NCBI GenBank assembly: GCA_018267545.1
Contig: JAFDYG010000427.1
Coordinates: forward strand, 1-64,000
DNA: 64,000 nt
DNA from: Bacteroidota bacterium
Lineage (GTDB): Bacteria; Bacteroidota; Bacteroidia; Chitinophagales; Chitinophagaceae
Reading direction: 5' to 3'
In this document: positions 60,633 to 64,000 of the stretch, one piece after another
How the letters are laid out: every line of letters starts with the position of its first letter
Numbering within the stretch: position 1 is the first letter of the stretch
The notes under the pieces: model-generated
Told to the model about the DNA's origin: nothing
Databases searched by the model: none
The model's input: the letters and a program-made list of their open reading frames with translations, nothing else
Position numbers and translations under genes: made by a program

Positions 60633-63053
60633 CTACTCACTCCTGAGACTCTTCACCGGATTAGCCAGCGCAGCCTTGATCGCCTGAAAGCTCGCCGTCA
60701 CCACGGCAATCAACAAGGCGAGAAAGCCCGCTACCGGGAACAACCACCACGGAACCTCGACCCGGTACGCAAAGTCCTGCAGCCACTTATTCATGGCAAA
60801 CCAGGCCAGCGGCGAGGCGACGAGAATCGCCACCGTTACCAGCCGGACAAAGTCCCTCGAAAGCATCGCCACTATACCGGCGACATTCGCGCCCAGCACC
60901 TTTCTGATGCCGATTTCCTTGGTCCGCTGCTCGGCCGCATAGGTGACCAGCCCGAAAAGACCGAGACAGGCGATCAGGATGGCGAGCGCGGAAAAGGCTA
61001 TAGAGATTTTACCCGTCCGCTCTTCCCCTTCATACTGTCTGTTAAAATCCTCATCCAAAAAAGTATAGCGGATAGCCTCGCTGGGTACCATGGCCTTCCA
61101 TTTGCTTTTGATCTGGGCAATCAATCCCGAAACATCCCTGGTCTTCACTCGCATAGCCAGGCTCGCGGTGTTGGAGCTAAGATGCAGCGAGAGCGGCATG
61201 ATTTTCTCCCGGAGCGAGCTAAAATTGAAGTTCTTGACAACGCCGATGACAGTGAAAGGCTGTAATTTTTTTGAATGGATGTCCTGGATCCGATAGAGCG
61301 TCGCTCCAATCGGATTCTTCGTCTTCAAAAAAGCAGCGGCAGCCTCATTGATGACGACCGCGCTCGAATCGGTCGGGAGGTCGCGCGAGAAATTCCGGCC
61401 CGCCTTCATCTGAATCTGAAGCGTGGGTATATAATCCGCGTCTACTTCCCACTGCTGGGCGGAGATCGCCTTCTTTATGTCGAGGTCGGCGGTTGGAAAC
61501 ATCGCGTCGTTGCTCCTCCAGCCGTCGATCGGCAGATAAGCCGTATAGGTGATGCCGGAAATACCGGGCAGTCCCGACAGCTCTTTCTTAAAGGCCTGCG
61601 CTTGATTCCCCAGCGCGCCCGCATTGCGAATCACCAGGAGCTGTTCCTTATCGAAGCCTATATCTTTGTGCCGGATATAGCTCAACTGCCGGTAAATTAC
61701 ACCCGTACTGACCATGAGGATGATCGACACGGTAAACTGAAAGACGACGAGCGAATTTCGTAGAAGCGAGCCCTTGAGACCTCGAGAGAGCTTCCCTTTC
61801 AACACATCGATCGGCTGAAAGGCAGACAGGACAAAGGCCGGGTAGCTCCCCGCCAGCAGCCCGGTAATGATCATCACCGCCAGGAGGATGGCGATCATCG
61901 ACGGACGAAAAACGTCAACGACTCTTAAGTGCTGCTGAGCCAGTTGATTGAATAACGGGATGAACAAAAAAAGCAACCCCACCGCCAGCACAAACGAAAC
62001 AAAGCTGATCAGCATCGACTCGATCAGAAACTGCCCCACAAGCCCACTCCTCAGCGAGCCCATCACTTTCCGAATCCCCACTTCCTTGGCCCGGCCCGCA
62101 GAACGAGCCGTAGACAGGTTCATAAAATTCACGCAGGCGATCAGCAGGATAAACGTTGCAATCGCCCCGAAGATATATACGTACTGGATGTTGCCATTGT
62201 CGTCGAGCTCGTTTTCAACGTGCGAATACAGGTGAATCTTTGTAAGCGGCATCAGACGGGTCTTGATAAAACCCCCGCCCTTCTTGAAATCGACGATGTT
62301 CAGGTTGATTACGTCCCGGATGATGGGGTCGACATATGACTCGAATCGTTGCGTCAGTTGCTCGTTGAAACGGACGGGGTCCGTGCCGGGCGCCAGCACG
62401 ACATAGGTGTGATAATTATTCGACAGCCAGTTGGACTCGTCATTGTCGTGACGGGACGATAGAGAAATGAAAAAATCGAACCGGAAGTGCGACTGCTGCG
62501 GCATATCTTTTATTACGCCCGTCACCTGATAAATGGCCCCATTCGCGTCAAAGCTCTTACCGACCGCCTTTGTAGTATTGAAATATTTTTTGGCTATCGT
62601 CTCACTGATGACCAGGGAATTGGGGCCGACCAGGGCCGTAGCGGGATTGCCGTCAAGGAAGGGCAGGGTAAAAACGCTGAAAAGCGTCGAGTCGGCATAA
62701 ACGACCGAACGCTCGGCAATCTTCGCCCCATCGCGTTTGATGGTCAAACCGCCGCGTTCGATCAGTCGGGTAGCGGTCTGGATGGCGGGAAATTCCTTGG
62801 CAAAGACAGGCCCCATCAGCGCCGGCGTCTCTGCGCCGTTATAATAATTGTCGCCGAAGCGGACTTCTTCGTCGATGCGAAAGATATGGTCGGCCTTGGT
62901 GTTGTACTTGTCGTAGCCCAGCTCGTTGATGACATAAAGGATGATCACCAGACAGGTGGCGATGCCGGTGGCGAGTCCTATTATATTAATGGCGGTGAAG
63001 CCTTTATACTTCCACAGGTTGCGAACGGCCGTTCGGATAAAGTTCTTGAGCAT
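60633..63053 (-). CDS. MacB/FtsX-type ABC transporter permease (orphan)
   Basis: 806 residues from MLKNFIRTAVRNLWKYKGF. It has the same duplicated layout as the permease at 8163-10604: TM1, a periplasmic MacB core, an FtsX domain (TARSAGRAKEVGIRKVMGSL), a second periplasmic domain and a C-terminal FtsX domain (QRTKEIGIRKVLGANVAGI; LVASPLAWFAMNKWLQDFAY). No ATPase is nearby. The 3' end abuts the DHFR-like gene, and the glycosidase upstream on the same strand is 41 nt away, so the two may be co-transcribed. The substrate is unknown. Confidence 0.92.
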   Translation of the reverse strand: MLKNFIRTAVRNLWKYKGFTAINIIGLATGIATCLVIILYVINELGYDKYNTKADHIFRIDEEVRFGDNYYNGAETPALMGPVFAKEFPAIQTATRLIERGGLTIKRDGAKIAERSVVYADSTLFSVFTLPFLDGNPATALVGPNSLVISETIAKKYFNTTKAVGKSFDANGAIYQVTGVIKDMPQQSHFRFDFFISLSSRHDNDESNWLSNNYHTYVVLAPGTDPVRFNEQLTQRFESYVDPIIRDVINLNIVDFKKGGGFIKTRLMPLTKIHLYSHVENELDDNGNIQYVYIFGAIATFILLIACVNFMNLSTARSAGRAKEVGIRKVMGSLRSGLVGQFLIESMLISFVSFVLAVGLLFLFIPLFNQLAQQHLRVVDVFRPSMIAILLAVMIITGLLAGSYPAFVLSAFQPIDVLKGKLSRGLKGSLLRNSLVVFQFTVSIILMVSTGVIYRQLSYIRHKDIGFDKEQLLVIRNAGALGNQAQAFKKELSGLPGISGITYTAYLPIDGWRSNDAMFPTADLDIKKAISAQQWEVDADYIPTLQIQMKAGRNFSRDLPTDSSAVVINEAAAAFLKTKNPIGATLYRIQDIHSKKLQPFTVIGVVKNFNFSSLREKIMPLSLHLSSNTASLAMRVKTRDVSGLIAQIKSKWKAMVPSEAIRYTFLDEDFNRQYEGEERTGKISIAFSALAILIACLGLFGLVTYAAEQRTKEIGIRKVLGANVAGIVAMLSRDFVRLVTVAILVASPLAWFAMNKWLQDFAYRVEVPWWLFPVAGFLALLIAVVTASFQAIKAALANPVKSLRSE

Positions 63054-63094
63054 ACCAGGCGTTTTGCCTTGGGACGGGGGTGCGCAACAAAAGG

Positions 63095-64000
63095 TTACAG
63101 CTGCTTCAAAATAATTTTTCCGCCTCCGGCTTCGAAGGTCAAAGTCCCCTGGGCACTGCTCTGTATCTTCTTGCCCGATGTGTTAAGTGAATAGGACTTC
63201 CCCGGAGTAAGACCGCTTACGCTATAGGCTGCCTTACCCTGAGCAGTGAAGACAATTTCATCCGCCCCCCATTGCAGGATATCCAGCGCCAGCTTACCGA
63301 CCGCCGTCGCCTTCAAAGAAGCCGTCGCAGCACTCCCGTTGAAATACGAAAGCTCATTCCCACTACTATAAAATCCAAAATCGGTCTTAGCCATTATCTT
63401 AAACCGGTCATTCGACACCGCATAGCTATTCATATCCAGGTCGATCGTCAGCCGCTGATTTCGATAATTATATTTTACCTGCGTCCCCGCCAGCTCCTGC
63501 GTGATATGCGGGTCCAGGTAAAACCGGTTGTGCAGCGGATTGATGCCATAGATCGCCTGGTACAATCCCACCACGGAAAGACCATTCCCCGAAAGGATAT
63601 CATCACCCCTCCCGTCCTGCTTGGCGCGGCCATATCGCTGAAACGCCAGCCCGTCGATCGAATACTGCTTCAGGACATTCTTTACATACTTCACCGCCAG
63701 CTCGGGTTTATAAGACGCGTAGGCCTTTACCGCCACAGACCCCCAGGACAGGAAGATGTCTCCGTTCTCATAGTTTGGAAAGGGAAACTGCCAGTCGTTG
63801 CCCTCACCCGGCGCGTAGCTGTACATACAAAGCGGCCAGAAGAAGAGATTTTCTTTGACCATCTGCGTTTCTATACCGTCCAAAATCTGTTTTGTCCTAT
63901 CTGCGTCGTCACAGATATTATAGGCAATGGCCATAAAGTTTACCGGAGTAACCATATTCGTTCCATGAATCGAACCGTCTTTATCCCGCCAGTGGACATA
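63095..64000 (-). CDS. Probable six-hairpin glycosidase (C-terminal part, cut by window edge)
   Basis: About 301 codons, open to the right edge; the N-terminus is missing. The visible part begins YVHWRDKDGSIHGTNMVTPV and contains helical-barrel patterns (NFMAIAYNICDDADRTKQIL; WGSVAVKAYASYKPELA; GLSVVGLYQAIYGINPL), then a C-terminal beta-rich region (SYSLNTSGKKIQSSAQ; LTFEAGGGKIILKQL). This is the layout of (alpha/alpha)6 glycoside hydrolases with a C-terminal beta domain. The exact family cannot be named without the N-terminal part. It ends 41 nt before the permease start on the same strand. Confidence 0.65.
   Translation of the reverse strand, partial: YVHWRDKDGSIHGTNMVTPVNFMAIAYNICDDADRTKQILDGIETQMVKENLFFWPLCMYSYAPGEGNDWQFPFPNYENGDIFLSWGSVAVKAYASYKPELAVKYVKNVLKQYSIDGLAFQRYGRAKQDGRGDDILSGNGLSVVGLYQAIYGINPLHNRFYLDPHITQELAGTQVKYNYRNQRLTIDLDMNSYAVSNDRFKIMAKTDFGFYSSGNELSYFNGSAATASLKATAVGKLALDILQWGADEIVFTAQGKAAYSVSGLTPGKSYSLNTSGKKIQSSAQGTLTFEAGGGKIILKQL

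Overview
The window looks like chromosomal DNA of a Bacteroidota member, most likely Chitinophagaceae. Evidence for this is the type IX secretion / gliding genes (PorV, GldJ), a SusC/SusD pair, a protein with a T9SS type A sorting tail, the DUF4292 and EnvC-like genes, many short 'MK...' signal peptides and lipoproteins, and weak ribosome binding sites. Base composition is fairly GC-rich for the phylum, with AT-richer patches around 24.1-25.5 kb and 34.7-37.2 kb. The genus cannot be fixed from sequence alone. I saw no rRNA, tRNA, CRISPR array, transposase or phage gene.

Region by region. 0-12 kb is core: an EnvC-like murein hydrolase activator (cut by the left edge), a DUF4292 lipoprotein, dut and ispF on the minus strand, then porV (minus) diverging from gldJ (plus), an NHL-repeat lipoprotein, an orphan MacB/FtsX-type permease and murF. 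12-22 kb holds phosphoenolpyruvate synthase, an SGNH hydrolase, a three-gene two-component module (sensor kinase, single-domain receiver, receiver-PAS-kinase), a CPA1-type antiporter, a GT4 glycosyltransferase and a ChbG/YdjC-type deacetylase. 22-33 kb is accessory metabolism: a lactonase-fold beta-propeller, a lipoprotein, an AT-rich Fic gene, a zinc metalloprotease, a DUF1444 lipoprotein, GH127 arabinofuranosidase, and an ECF42-type sigma operon with a DGPF protein and a RibD/DHFR-like reductase. 33-45 kb is the least explained part: small hypothetical genes including a probable frameshift, an OB-fold lipoprotein, an Mrr-nuclease/STAND NTPase fusion (candidate antiphage gene), a divergent four-gene set of secreted proteins of unknown function and a 5'-truncated FG-GAP-like gene. 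45-50 kb is an orphan SusC/SusD pair. 50-59 kb has a zinc-ribbon/RDD membrane-protein trio, a 1489-residue T9SS cargo made of 141-residue repeats, and a Cys-motif/CarboxypepD/T9SS-tail protein. 59-64 kb has an alpha/beta hydrolase, a second DHFR-like reductase, a second orphan permease and the C-terminal part of a probable six-hairpin glycosidase.

How it fits together. PorV and GldJ belong to the machine that exports proteins such as the 141-residue-repeat protein at 52.5-57.0 kb. SusC/SusD imports an unknown glycan or peptide. GH127, the glycosidase at the right edge, the lactonase and the SGNH hydrolase point to a polysaccharide-degrading lifestyle. Gene packing is very tight: ten of eleven convergent gene pairs overlap or are separated by 31 nt or less, so free-standing terminators are rare. 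The best candidates for something new are the Mrr-STAND gene, the divergent secreted-protein locus at 37.2-44.2 kb, and the two-component module that has no DNA-binding output.
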